In this document: piece by piece, positions 28,601-37,700 of the stretch | Layout of the letters: each line of letters starts with the position of its first letter | Numbering within the stretch: the stretch's first letter is position 1 | DNA from: Mucilaginibacter agri | Lineage (GTDB): Bacteria > Bacteroidota > Bacteroidia > Sphingobacteriales > Sphingobacteriaceae | NCBI RefSeq assembly: GCF_009928685.1 | Contig: NZ_WWEO01000044.1 | Location: forward strand, 62,001 to 126,000 | Length of the DNA: 64,000 nucleotides | Reading direction: 5' to 3' | Translations under genes and position numbers: made by a program | Notes under the pieces: model-generated | Databases searched by the model: none | The model's input: the letters and a program-made list of their open reading frames with translations, nothing else | Told to the model about the DNA's origin: nothing

Positions 28601-28761
28601 GATTTTAATTTAACAGTAGCGCCGATAAGAGGAATTCCCTTCTCATCTAAAACTGTACCGCTCAGTTTACGGGACTGGGCGTAAAGCGATATGGAAAACA
28701 AACTCATACATATTAGTATAAGCCAGCTTTTCCAGTAGTTTTTGAGTAATTGTCTTTTCAT
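25606..28761 (-). CDS. susC: SusC/RagA-family TonB-dependent outer-membrane transporter (xylan locus)
   Basis: The 1051-residue protein has a signal peptide (about 1-28), a carboxypeptidase-D-like regulatory domain (SGTVLDEKGIPLIGATVKLKSG, about 35-110), then the linker VVVVGYGTQRKKDVTGAIGSIS. A plug follows with LQGRLAGVDVQNNSGQPGAA near 148 and IYGSRGASGVIIITTKRGKSG near 228, then the beta-barrel ending in the usual aromatic-rich strand. It has no N-terminal STN signalling extension. It should import xylo-oligosaccharides with the SusD partner. It is the first gene of the minus-strand xylan group, with a 227-bp leader region up to the CAATCGATTG palindrome at 28988-28997. Confidence 0.96.
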   Translation of the reverse strand: MKRQLLKNYWKSWLILICMSLFSISLYAQSRKLSGTVLDEKGIPLIGATVKLKSGKLSTSTDINGKFSINVPEAETGLLVTYIGYLQQEVLVNAQSANLQVRLNPSSRNLNDVVVVGYGTQRKKDVTGAIGSISGATLQEVPATNITNQLQGRLAGVDVQNNSGQPGAAGQIRIRGERSLGVSGTQNNNQNTPLIVLDGSPFVGGSINDINPNDIATVDVLKDASATAIYGSRGASGVIIITTKRGKSGKTIVNYNAYAGVSNRTSEYNLMNGTEYAAFKEAARVLNSVNPGTSNYNLTPAETAGLANGTNTDWQKLIYRTGYVNDQSLNISGGTDRTQFSFGSGYRHEQGIIYGQDYTRYTMRATVDHQISRIFKVGGSTIANLSVANGGNRYPVGGVVRLSPLVSAYNADGTINMLPQVGSIDANVVNPLTIRDKSTNTDQNRRLSSINTLYGEINILDGLKYRGNVGFAYYSSGGGMYTGPNTFYNNNTSYAQAAENVNASENYTYTIDNILTYDKVFAQKHHLTVTGLYSIEKDHYQGNGFSGVGIPVDYIQNYNLGQAATVNATPNAATFSENGLVSYMGRANYVYNGKYSVTATIRDDGSSVFPTKKYYVYPAFAAAWNIDREGFFKGLTGVVSSLKLRGGYGKTSNQSVGAYSSAGPLSSNFYNYGSTGANGYFLSTLANQSLTWEFTNSVNIGLDFGLFNDRITGSVDVYEQKTDHILQQVNLPPSNGASNVFENTGKTQGKGLEISISSQNIKSANGLNWTTDLNISFNRNKIIALHDGIQQDIGNNWFVGQPFNVIYDVKKIGIWQTSEARQAAVYGQLPGQIKVQDVNNDGKINASDMQILGNFQPKYTGGITNTFTYKSFDLNFVANFRIGQKVVVPYLSADGSAQGYPFFGNGRVNQWKVNYWTPTNPTNEFPAPDAANDKQIYASTLAYRDGSFVKMRSINFGYTFPSKMLAKVGISSLRVYATCYNPFIIYSPLVHDGLAIDPEGNAVGGIVSSTANTGYPTSGGGAAGTTTSRAITVNLNNPPTRTFQLGVSVKL

Positions 28762-29327
28762 AATTTATAATTGGATTTAAGGCATTCTATTATTAGAATA
28801 TTGATAATGAGAACTATACACACATTTTGGGTATAGTTTGGCACGCAGCATGTGTTAAGTGGGTATTCTCATCATTGCAATAATTTAGTTTTAGCGTTTA
28901 CCAGATCATATACTTGAGCTCATTTCCCGGAGCAGCAATTATTAACGTGGTGATATAAATTGGTTATTGTAAAACTATCATAAAATACAATCGATTGCAC
29001 AAATAAAATACGATTTGCTATTTTTTCTGCAAATACCATTTATACATGAAATTTTTTCTGAAAAAACTCAAATTGTCGATTAAAATGATAACACTAAATC
29101 GATATTGATAAAATGTTTTTATTTCAATTAATTACATAAATGACAATAAAAAGCACCGATTAACGCACCAAAAATTCTGGTTTTAGTACATCCATTACAC
29201 AACTCTGTCGAATACGGCTTAGCGTATAAGCTACACTTAGAATACTTGTTATCATGCCGTTAGAAAGCCTGATTATAATAGGCTTCCAGCAAGAACAAAG
29301 AAGAGGGAGTCAACAACAAAGTCGTTG
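28762..29327. promoter_or_regulatory. Long susC leader and promoter region
   Basis: This 566-bp gap has no ORF. It holds the susC operator at 28988-28997. It also holds an 8-bp perfect stem AACTATAC (28812-28819) with GTATAGTT (28831-28838), and a second possible stem ATGAGAA (28807-28813) with TTCTCAT (28866-28872) that overlaps the first by two bases. Near the deacetylase stop lie weak hairpins (AACAAC/GTTGTT, 29312-29329; AAGCCT/AGGCTT around 29265-29285). The rest shows nothing clear. Confidence 0.5.
28988..28997. promoter_or_regulatory. LacI-type operator CAATCGATTG upstream of the xylan susC
   Basis: A perfect palindrome (ACAATCGATTGC with flanks) 227 bp upstream of susC. An AT-rich promoter-like stretch with a TTTG about 30 bp further up lies on the minus strand. 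Confidence 0.72.
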
Positions 29328-30134
29328 TTACTTGCTTTGGTCAGCAGTTTGGTGGGCTTTTATATAAGTTGAAGCATCAACCATTGTTGTAACCCAGATA
29401 CTTTTTTGATTGCTTTTGAGAAAATGCAGCAATTTACTGTGATCGCCCAAGCCAACATTAAGCGGATGCCCGCCCCCAACACCATGAAAAAGAAATACTA
29501 ATAAGGTGTGAGTTTCCATCGCCTTTTTGACCAAACTGATCATATAGTCGGCATTTTCGCCATTGATACCATAACAATTAATGTTATCGAGATCAACCTG
29601 GTTAACTGACTTTAAACCTGGGGTTACACCACGTGCACCTGCAAAATCGCTTTTTAAATAGTTGTAAAACAGGGTGTCGCCTATTTTTGTATCACCACAA
29701 GGGTAAGCGAAAGTCCGTTTGCCTTTTCCATCAATTGCTTTAAGAAGCGTATTATTTATACGTGCTTCGCTAACCGCACGTGCTACGGTATATTTACTTA
29801 AATCAGTTGCTGGCGTAACAAAAGCTCTCCCAGGCAAAGAGCCGTCGCAAGGGTGATATAAGGTATGATTACCTAGCTCATGGCCATGGGCTGCGGCCTT
29901 GCGCCACTCCTCTATCCTATTATTTACAACTGGCGATGAACCAATAAGATAGAAAGTTCCCTTAAAATTCATAGAATCTAAAGCAGGAAGCACATTATCA
30001 AGGTCTATGTCGATGGCATCATCATAAGTAAGTACCACAGCGCATTGTTTATTGTTCCACAACTGCGTGTTTTGCGCGTTTGCGGTAAACGTAACAAATA
30101 ATAGTAGTCCGGATAGGATGTGCTTAAATTTCAT
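29328..30134 (-). CDS. Polysaccharide deacetylase (CE4-like), probable acetylxylan esterase
   Basis: The 268-residue exported protein (signal peptide 1-20) shows the NodB/CE4 motifs. TYDDA has Asp38/Asp39, GNHTLYH has metal ligands His90 and His94, RTFAYPCGD lies near residue 138, and LVFLFHGVGG near 210. CE4 enzymes use a divalent metal to remove acetyl groups from xylan, chitin or peptidoglycan. The CAATCGATTG operator upstream, shared with the divergent esterase gene, ties it to xylan use, so acetylxylan is the preferred substrate. Peptidoglycan or chitin deacetylation cannot be excluded from sequence. Confidence 0.82.
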   Translation of the reverse strand: MKFKHILSGLLLFVTFTANAQNTQLWNNKQCAVVLTYDDAIDIDLDNVLPALDSMNFKGTFYLIGSSPVVNNRIEEWRKAAAHGHELGNHTLYHPCDGSLPGRAFVTPATDLSKYTVARAVSEARINNTLLKAIDGKGKRTFAYPCGDTKIGDTLFYNYLKSDFAGARGVTPGLKSVNQVDLDNINCYGINGENADYMISLVKKAMETHTLLVFLFHGVGGGHPLNVGLGDHSKLLHFLKSNQKSIWVTTMVDASTYIKAHQTADQSK

Positions 30135-30268
30135 AAACAGCTTTTATAATAGTTATATGCGATCAGTAGAGGCCAAATATATTCCGGAAGTATCATATTT
30201 CATAAAATTTCCGAATACCAGGGATCTAAAAAACTTCCTTTTTATTGACGATAAAAGTAAAATTAATA

Positions 30269-30278
30269 CAATCGATTG
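30269..30278. promoter_or_regulatory. LacI-type operator CAATCGATTG between two deacetylase genes
   Basis: A perfect palindrome (ACAATCGATTGC) in the 201-bp divergent gap between the CE4-like gene (minus) and the sialate O-acetylesterase-like gene (plus), so it may control both. Confidence 0.75.
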
Positions 30279-30335
30279 CATAAAGAATAAATTTTAATCA
30301 CCTTTATAACAACCAATATCAAACTGCCTTTACTT

Positions 30336-32267
30336 ATGAGATCTACCCGTTATATCTTGATACTATGTTTACTCGCCTACACTGCCTTGGCAAAGGCAGA
30401 TATCCGCTTGCCTGCGCTGATAAGTGATGGCATGGTATTACAGCGAAATACTATATTAAATGTATGGGGTTGGGCACAACCCGGCGAAAAGGTGGAGATA
30501 AAGTTTGCTGGCAAATCTATACGGGTAACAACCAACGGCACAGGCAATTGGTTAGTGAAGTTTCCCCCGTTAAAAGCGGGTGGACCATATATAATGGATA
30601 TAAAGGGAAAAAATCATATCCTAGTCAATGATATTCTGATAGGCGATGTATGGTTCTGCTCGGGCCAATCTAATATGGTATTGCCTATGGACCGTGTTAA
30701 AGAAAAATATCTCGACGAAATTGAGAACGCTAATTTTCCGCAGATCCGCAATTTCTTTTTGCCTACCGTATCCGACGTAGCTAAGGTACACGAGGATACA
30801 CCACCGGGTAAGTGGCTCGCAGCTAACCCGGCCAATGTACTTACTTTTGGTGCGGCATCCTGGTTCTTTGCCAAGCAACTCTATTCAAAATATCATGTGC
30901 CGGTTGGGATCATTAATTCGAGTGTGGGCGGTACCCCTATTCAGGCATGGATAACCGCCGAAGGAATAAAAGAAATACCACAATACTCATCGCGAGTAGA
31001 AAAATTTAAAGACACCGCGTATCTGGCGTCGCTACTCAAACCTAAACCGACCGCGAAAACTGATGACCTGCAGCCTGATAAAGGGCTTACAGAAGCGGTT
31101 AAATGGTACGATACCACCTATGTACCAAACCACTGGCATCATTTCTGGATGCCGGGCTATTGGGCTGATCAAGGTGTTAAAAATCTTAATGGTGTGGTTT
31201 GGTTCAGAAAAGAAATCAACCTGCCTACCGACGTGGCTGGTAAACCGGGCAAGTTATTGATGGGCCGCATTGTGGATGCCGACCAGACTTACGTAAACGG
31301 CAAATTGGTTGGCAATATTACTTACCAATACCCACCCAGAAGATATGAAGTGCCTTCGGGTTTATTAAAAGCAGGAAAAAACACCATTGTAATAAGGATA
31401 ACAAACACCGCGGGCAAAGGTGGGTTTGTACCCGACAAATCAAACGATTTAATTATCGGAGATCAGCGTATCGACCTGCGAGGAGACTGGACTTATAAAG
31501 TTGGCCAGGTTTTTAGCCCGGCAAAATATGAGGGTGAAGCTCCTTTCTCGGCACAGAACGAGCCAACAGGGTTGTATAATACGATGGTGGCCCCGGTTAT
31601 CAATTACAGGGTAAAAGGCTTTGTATGGTATCAAGGGGAAGCAAACTCGGGCAAGCCAAATGAATATCTTTCGCTTTTAAAGGCATTAATTACGGACTGG
31701 CGTAGCAAATGGGGAGACAACAAATTACCGTTCGTCTACGCACAGTTACCCAATTTTATGGAAGTACAATACTCGCCATCCGAAAGCCAGTGGGCCGAAT
31801 TGCGCGAAGCACAGTTAAAAGCATTGAGCATACCAAATACCGGTATGGCAGTTACGATAGATGTGGGCGAATGGAACGATATTCACCCGCTCGACAAAAA
31901 GGATGTTGGCGAACGTTTAGCACTAGCAGCCGAGAAAGTTGCCTATGGCGATCAGGCCATCGTTTCATCAGGCCCACTGTTTCAGTCTGCAAAGGTAGAT
32001 GGCGATAAAATCCTCGTCAGTTTCAGTAGCATCGGCAAAGGCTTAATGGTGAAAGAGGGCGGCGAGTTACAACAATTCGCAATAGCCGGGTCTGATAAAA
32101 AGTTTGTATGGGGTGTCGCCAAAATTGAGGGCAACCAGGTTGTAGTATCAAGCCCACAAATCCCCCACCCTGCTTATGTGCGTTATGCCTGGGCAGATAA
32201 CCCCGAAAATCCAAACCTATATAACCAGGAAGGCCTTCCGGCCTCCCCCTTCAGAACCGATCAGTAA
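30336..32267 (+). CDS. Sialate O-acetylesterase/CE20-like SGNH esterase, probable xylan acetylesterase
   Basis: The 643-residue exported protein has a signal peptide ending near AKA (residue 20) and an SGNH esterase body split by a jelly-roll insert. The block I Ser112 is in CSGQSNM, then SSVGGTPIQAW near 198. A beta-galactosidase-like sugar-binding insert (VVWFRKEINLP to NTIVIRITNTAG, about 285-360) follows, then VWYQGEAN near 432 and the catalytic pair Asp515/His517 in NDIHPLDKK. This design resembles CE20 xylan acetylesterases as well as the older sialate O-acetylesterase label. No sialic acid genes are nearby, while xylan genes and their operator are, so removal of acetyl groups from xylo-oligosaccharides is the better reading. 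Confidence 0.87.
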   Translation: MRSTRYILILCLLAYTALAKADIRLPALISDGMVLQRNTILNVWGWAQPGEKVEIKFAGKSIRVTTNGTGNWLVKFPPLKAGGPYIMDIKGKNHILVNDILIGDVWFCSGQSNMVLPMDRVKEKYLDEIENANFPQIRNFFLPTVSDVAKVHEDTPPGKWLAANPANVLTFGAASWFFAKQLYSKYHVPVGIINSSVGGTPIQAWITAEGIKEIPQYSSRVEKFKDTAYLASLLKPKPTAKTDDLQPDKGLTEAVKWYDTTYVPNHWHHFWMPGYWADQGVKNLNGVVWFRKEINLPTDVAGKPGKLLMGRIVDADQTYVNGKLVGNITYQYPPRRYEVPSGLLKAGKNTIVIRITNTAGKGGFVPDKSNDLIIGDQRIDLRGDWTYKVGQVFSPAKYEGEAPFSAQNEPTGLYNTMVAPVINYRVKGFVWYQGEANSGKPNEYLSLLKALITDWRSKWGDNKLPFVYAQLPNFMEVQYSPSESQWAELREAQLKALSIPNTGMAVTIDVGEWNDIHPLDKKDVGERLALAAEKVAYGDQAIVSSGPLFQSAKVDGDKILVSFSSIGKGLMVKEGGELQQFAIAGSDKKFVWGVAKIEGNQVVVSSPQIPHPAYVRYAWADNPENPNLYNQEGLPASPFRTDQ

Positions 32268-32270
32268 ATA

Positions 32271-33098
32271 TTATCTTAAACCATTTTCTTTAAGATATTT
32301 TATTAATGTTTCAGGATTATCGGTTTGCAAACCGAGTAAGCCCAACACAGCTGCTTTTTGCCATACAGCAGGACCCTCAGTAGGGCTTTGCGCGTCGGGC
32401 CAAGCAGGGATATTGTGCGCCTTTAACCAAGCCACCATTTCGTTGGAATATTGACTGTAATCACCATCCAAGATATCTGGATGATAACGTTCTATGAATT
32501 GCTGCATTTCAGTTATCGACTTTACGCTATCCGGCATACTTACCATTAATGGTATCTTTGGAGCAACTTTGCGCCATTTTACAAACTGATCTGCGCTGTT
32601 AATGTAAATCAATACCTGCTTATCCATTTGATGCTGCTTCAAAATTTGATATACAATACCCGGGGCGGCATCCTTAAAATCGATATAAAGGTTTATCCTG
32701 TTCCGGCTCAGATTAAGTATATTTTCAAAAGTTGGAATATGGCATACAGAGTCCTTGTATTTAATCTCTAACTGGCTAACCTCGGTTAAGGTGAGAGTTT
32801 TTATAGACCCTTTGCCATTGGTCATCCGATTAACCGAAGCGTCGTGCAGGCTTACCAACTTGCCATCTTTGGTGGTACGAAGGTCTATTTCGATATAATC
32901 CGCACCAGCCATTATAGCTTGCTCGTAAGCTTCGATGGTGTTTTCCGGATAAAGCGTGTGATCGCCACGGTGTGCCACAACTATAAATCGATGTTTTGAA
33001 TGCGGAACAGGGTTTGGTTTATAGCTACCAACCTCATTTTGCGCGAATAGCGATAAGCTTAAAGAAACACCTGTTATAAGTAAAATCAGCTTTTTCAT
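32271..33098 (-). CDS. Glycerophosphodiester phosphodiesterase
   Basis: The 275-residue exported protein (signal peptide ending FAQ, residue 20) has the GDPD catalytic layout. His43-Arg44 are in VAHRGDHTLYPENT, Glu70 and Asp72 in YIEIDLRTTKDG, and His85 in LVSLHDASVNRMT. These enzymes hydrolyse glycerophosphodiesters such as glycerophosphocholine or glycerophosphoethanolamine to glycerol 3-phosphate and the head-group alcohol. The signal peptide implies periplasmic action. It is the third gene of a susC-susD-GDPD group (62 bp behind susD), which suggests that the SusC/D pair imports its substrate. Its stop lies 3 bp from the convergent xylan esterase gene. Confidence 0.92.
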   Translation of the reverse strand: MKKLILLITGVSLSLSLFAQNEVGSYKPNPVPHSKHRFIVVAHRGDHTLYPENTIEAYEQAIMAGADYIEIDLRTTKDGKLVSLHDASVNRMTNGKGSIKTLTLTEVSQLEIKYKDSVCHIPTFENILNLSRNRINLYIDFKDAAPGIVYQILKQHQMDKQVLIYINSADQFVKWRKVAPKIPLMVSMPDSVKSITEMQQFIERYHPDILDGDYSQYSNEMVAWLKAHNIPAWPDAQSPTEGPAVWQKAAVLGLLGLQTDNPETLIKYLKENGLR

Positions 33099-33111
33099 TA
33101 ATATGCATTAA

Positions 33112-33147
33112 AGCAAAAGAGCCGTTATTGCTAACGGCTCTTTTGCT
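33112..33147. terminator. Hairpin between second susD and GDPD gene
   Basis: AGCAAAAGAGCCGTTA pairs perfectly with TAACGGCTCTTTTGCT around a 4-base loop (16-bp stem). There is no long T-run outside the stem on the minus strand, so partial termination or mRNA stabilisation is likely, leaving GDPD at lower expression than susCD. Confidence 0.7.
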
Positions 33148-33160
33148 AGGTGTTTTATTA

Positions 33161-34741
33161 TTATTTAAGAATCCACATCACACCGTTAATATCATCATTG
33201 CCACCAAATTGGCTTTGTAATGCCTTGTTATAATTGGTTGCGTTAGATGTACGCTCTGCCGACAAATATTTAAAACGCAAAGCTATACGACCACTATTAC
33301 CGGTACCCGGACCTGTAGTAAAGTTAGGTACCAGCGTACGACGATAGGTGAAGTACGACTCCAAACCAGAGTGTCTGAACAATGCCAGGTATTTTTGTTG
33401 CAATATAGCTGTTAATCCGGCGGCACCGGCTGTATACTTTACACTCGCTTGATTATAGTAAGTAGTAAAGTTAGCAGGAATGCTATAGGTATCGTAGTTA
33501 GCAGCCGCAGTAACATCTGTAGAACCAGGACGATAGAAATAAGCTGTAAACGCGCCATTATCCGGGATACCGTAAGATGCCATTGAAGCTTTGATACCGT
33601 TTATGTAATAGCTTTCCGCATCGCCGGTTGCCCAACCACGGTTAATGCCTTCTGCAATATTTAACATCAGTTCGGGATAACCGATCTGGATACTTGGCTC
33701 GCCGGTAAAGGTTGAGTAAAAATGCTTACGGTTAATGAATGAGTATTTCTGTAAACCGGCATTATTATACATCACACCTAAATCTAAACCCGCATCGGCA
33801 CCAACAAATGAGGCAAAATCGGTTGGGTTTTGCTTTTGGTTATCAACCAAATCGCGAGCTGGCTCGGCCGTAACGTATACCCTTGGATCTTTTAACTGAG
33901 TTAATAAACCAATGTAAGTGGCCGAAGTATTTTTACGTGAGCCACTTTGACCAAAGTTATTTGGATTAGACGGGTAAAAATTGTTTGGCGTAACAAAGGT
34001 GTATTGCAGGTTATCTGCGGAACTGGTCATTAAAGGATATTTCTTAGCATCTCCAATAATAGCAGCAAACTGCGATGGAATATTCATGTCCGCATCTGTT
34101 GTTGCCTTTTTACTCAGTTGGATCAGCAAGCGGATACGGAAAGTATTAACCACTTTCTGCCATTGCACTAAACTGTTGTTTAAGTAGATATCACCTTGTA
34201 ATGTGTTATCACCGGCGGAAATTAACGTTGTAAGATCAGTATTTGCGCTTTCTAACCAGGTTAATGATTGCTGCATTACTGCTTTTTGCGTATCGTAAGT
34301 TGGCTCCAGATTATCTATACCTTGCAGTGCCTGAGTCATCGGGATATCGCCCATTTCTAAACTCATTTTGCTGAAGAAGTATGCACGAAAAAACTTACCT
34401 AAAGCACTATAAGGGTTTACTGCAGCAGAGCCAGACTTAATAGCCTGTTGCTCCATAGCCACTACGTTTTTCAGGGTTGGATAGTAATCGTCGCCACTGC
34501 CCAGGTCGTACCTGTTGTTACCATAATAATCATAGTTATAAAGGTAATATTGATCGTAGATCTCGTTCTGGTTTTCGGGCAAATCGGCCATTTTATTTAC
34601 TATGCCGTTAAACAACAGCGATGCCGGTACACTACTAGGCTTGTTGGTATTTTGAGTAAGCTCTTCGAAACTCTTTTTACAACTGGTTACTGTTAATAGA
34701 ACAACTGCTAACAGTAAATAATTTTTAAATATCTTTTTCAT
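33161..34741 (-). CDS. SusD-like outer-membrane lipoprotein (phosphodiester locus)
   Basis: The 526-residue lipoprotein (Cys21 in VTSC) belongs to the second SusD type (SusD/RagB-like_2, also called SusD_2). It has FEELTQNTNKPSSVPASLLFNGIV near residue 25, FFRAYFFSKMSLEMGDIPMTQAL near 115, and YPELMLNIAEGINRGWA near 350. It lacks the SusD layout seen in the xylan locus protein. SusD_2 proteins often serve non-canonical ligands such as peptides or glycoproteins. Here the neighbours are phosphodiester and phosphonate enzymes, so a glycerophosphodiester or lipid head group is the inferred ligand. It follows its susC by 14 bp. Confidence 0.9.
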   Translation of the reverse strand: MKKIFKNYLLLAVVLLTVTSCKKSFEELTQNTNKPSSVPASLLFNGIVNKMADLPENQNEIYDQYYLYNYDYYGNNRYDLGSGDDYYPTLKNVVAMEQQAIKSGSAAVNPYSALGKFFRAYFFSKMSLEMGDIPMTQALQGIDNLEPTYDTQKAVMQQSLTWLESANTDLTTLISAGDNTLQGDIYLNNSLVQWQKVVNTFRIRLLIQLSKKATTDADMNIPSQFAAIIGDAKKYPLMTSSADNLQYTFVTPNNFYPSNPNNFGQSGSRKNTSATYIGLLTQLKDPRVYVTAEPARDLVDNQKQNPTDFASFVGADAGLDLGVMYNNAGLQKYSFINRKHFYSTFTGEPSIQIGYPELMLNIAEGINRGWATGDAESYYINGIKASMASYGIPDNGAFTAYFYRPGSTDVTAAANYDTYSIPANFTTYYNQASVKYTAGAAGLTAILQQKYLALFRHSGLESYFTYRRTLVPNFTTGPGTGNSGRIALRFKYLSAERTSNATNYNKALQSQFGGNDDINGVMWILK

Positions 34742-34755
34742 GATTACTGCTCAGT

Positions 34756-37700
34756 TTAGAATGACACATTTAAGTTAAAGCCATAACTGCGTACGGTTGG
34801 CGACTGTAAGCCTGTTGATGATACCGCCATATTGTATTGGTCAAGATCTACGTCTTTAAACCTTTGATCTTTGTAGAAATACAACAGGTTTCGACCATAT
34901 ACAGAAACGCCTGCCCTTTTAATAAAGGTTTTATCAAGCCATTGCTTAGGGAAATCGTAACCGATGGTTACCTCACGCAGTTTAGAAAAGGTTTTACTCA
35001 TTAAGTTAGCTTCGTCGGCATTGTAGTATTTACTCACATAATCCTGCACAAAAGCCGTTTTAGTATTAGGAGCATATTGCAATGCGTTATAGTTTAATAC
35101 AGCACCGGTTTTTGAATCGTAGTTAATAGCAGCACCATTTGATACGATAACACCCGGACCAACATAAGTACCGTTGTAAGTTGCTACACCAAAGTTTTTC
35201 CAATCCTGGTAGCGGGCATCGCCTAAAGCGCCTTCGGCAGTTTCGATGTTTGCACCACCACGCATAGTTTTGTTGTGCATATAATCGATAATAACACCAC
35301 CTACCGAACCATCAAACTGGAAACCGAGGCTCACATTTTTATACTGTAATTTGTTATAAGTACTCCAGGCATATTTTGCATTTTCGTTACCCAGGTATTG
35401 AGCAACCGGGTTAATTAGCGGTTTACCAGCAGCATCGTTTATAATCTGGCCCTGAGGGGTTCTTACGAAAGCAGTACCATATAATTTATCGGTACGGTCA
35501 CCGGCCTGGAAGAATGTCTGGTAAGTATCCTGTCCCGGAGGAAGCTCTTTATAAACTTCTTTAAAGGTTGAAAGGTTAACCAACACATTCCAGCTAAATC
35601 CGTTTGCATTTCTGATCGGCGTGCCGCTGATCGAAGCTTCGTAACCGGTCTTCTTTGTCTTTAATGCGTTGATGTACTCAGTAGTGTAACCTGTAGCAGT
35701 TGAAATCGCGTTAGGTAAAATACGCGGACCATCGATATACTGGAATGCTGTACCACTTAAGCCTAAACGGTTTTGCAGAAATTTAATATCAAAACCCTCT
35801 TCGTAATTGATACGGGTAGAAGTTTTAATGCCGTTTTGATACAAGTAATCAGATGCATATCCGGCAGTTTGGTTATTGTATGGCTTACTGGTAGAGTAAG
35901 CAGTATTTAATGAATAATCCGGACCGTTGTATGGCGAGTTATATGTAGCGCCATAACCAAGTGGATTATAGAACAAAGGATTAGCACCTGTTGTAGTACC
36001 ACCGTAAACGGTGATAGAATTAAACGGAGCAGGGCCAATGGTGGTCGAAGTAGCATCAGACCTGATGTTTGAATATGATGCACGCGCTTTCAAGAACGAA
36101 ATAAAATCTGGTAGTTTAACGTAATCTGAAACCACTGTAGCTACCGACACACTTGGGTAATAATAAGTTGTCGGTACCTGGAAAGCAGATGATTTATCGA
36201 TACGACCGGTGCTAGAAATGGTAGCATATTTACCAAACGTAGCATCTAATGAGTAGTAAGCACTTAATACCCGCATATCAGACCTGAAACTTGTTGACTG
36301 AACTGCGTTTTTGGAGTTACTGAAAGAATAAACCTCAGGCACGTTCAGGTAATCGGTAGATGTCCAACTTGAGTTATAGCTGAAGTTGCGCATGTTACCA
36401 CCTACCAAACCCGATAGGTTTAAGAACTTTTTAATGGTATAATCATAGTTAACCATCAATTCGGTATTGTTATCAAACAAATCGCGGCGATCTTCGCGGT
36501 AGTCACCCTGGTTACCTTCGCGGCCGTAAGGGTGAGCAGAGAACGGCATACTCTCGGTGCGCAGAATGTTGTATGTGTCAATCTGCGAACGTAAAGTAAC
36601 GTTCAGGTTGTTGTTGATCTTGTAGTTACCCGATAAGTAGCCGTAAACATCATTTTTATAATGTCCGCGTGTCCAATCGGTAACCATAAGCCACGGGTTA
36701 TGGTAGCGGGTATACTCCGCAAACTGCGATTGTATGCCAACTTTACCAGGTTGCCAAATGGCTTTAATATCCGGTGCGTTAACATCCCAGTCGGCACCAG
36801 TCCAAACAGCTAAGTTGTAGATCAAGCTGTTAGGACCATATTGTACGTCGGGAAAGTTATCTGTAGTTTGTCTGTTAAAGTCAACGTTACCTTCAAATTT
36901 CCAGCGAGAGGTTGGGTTAAATGAAGCGTATAAGTTGGCGTTGGCTATATCCAGATATTCTTTAGGGATATAACTTTGCTGATGCTGCTGCGACGCCGAT
37001 AAGCGGATAGTGTAAGTATCGCCATTAGCACTCAAGGCTACGTTGTTGTTGGTTTGATAACCCGTTTGCAAAAAGTTGTTCAAATTATTAGCACCTCTGG
37101 CAACCCAAGGAGTGCCCTGGCGCACACCATTAATAACCGGGCTATCATATTGAGGGATTAACTGACCTGCAAAGTATGGGCCCCAGATGTCATAGTCCGA
37201 GTCCACACCTCCCGGTGCACCGCCTTTGCCATCAACAAACTGATAGAACGTATTTTCGCCCGGACCATAAGAATGTTGGATACGTGGAAATGCAAGAAAA
37301 CCTGTGTTGATAACAGTACTGCTATTAATATCTACAGTTAAACCTTTTTTGTTTTTGTTTCCTTTTTTAGTGGTAATTAAGATAGCGCCGTATGATGCAC
37401 GATTACCGTAAAGTGCAGCCGCTGCAGGGCCTTTTAATACCGTATAAGTCTCGATATCATCAGGGCTAATGTTGTAAGTATCCGTGTTGATCGGAAAACC
37501 ATCTACCACATATAAAGAGATAGTATTACCCCTTATAGCGACGTTTGGTGCACCTAATAATTCTGCAGATGGGCCTACAGATAAACCGGCCACTTTACCT
37601 ACCAGTCCGGTTACCGGGTTAGGGTCGCGGGCTAATGTAAGGTCTTCGCCATTTACAGTTTGCAATGAATAACCTACACGGCGGGTTTCTTTTTTAACAC

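Noticed and set aside
30336..32267. Reading the esterase as part of sialic acid catabolism
   Set aside because: No sialidase, NanA or NanE gene is present, while a xylan operator and xylan genes surround it.
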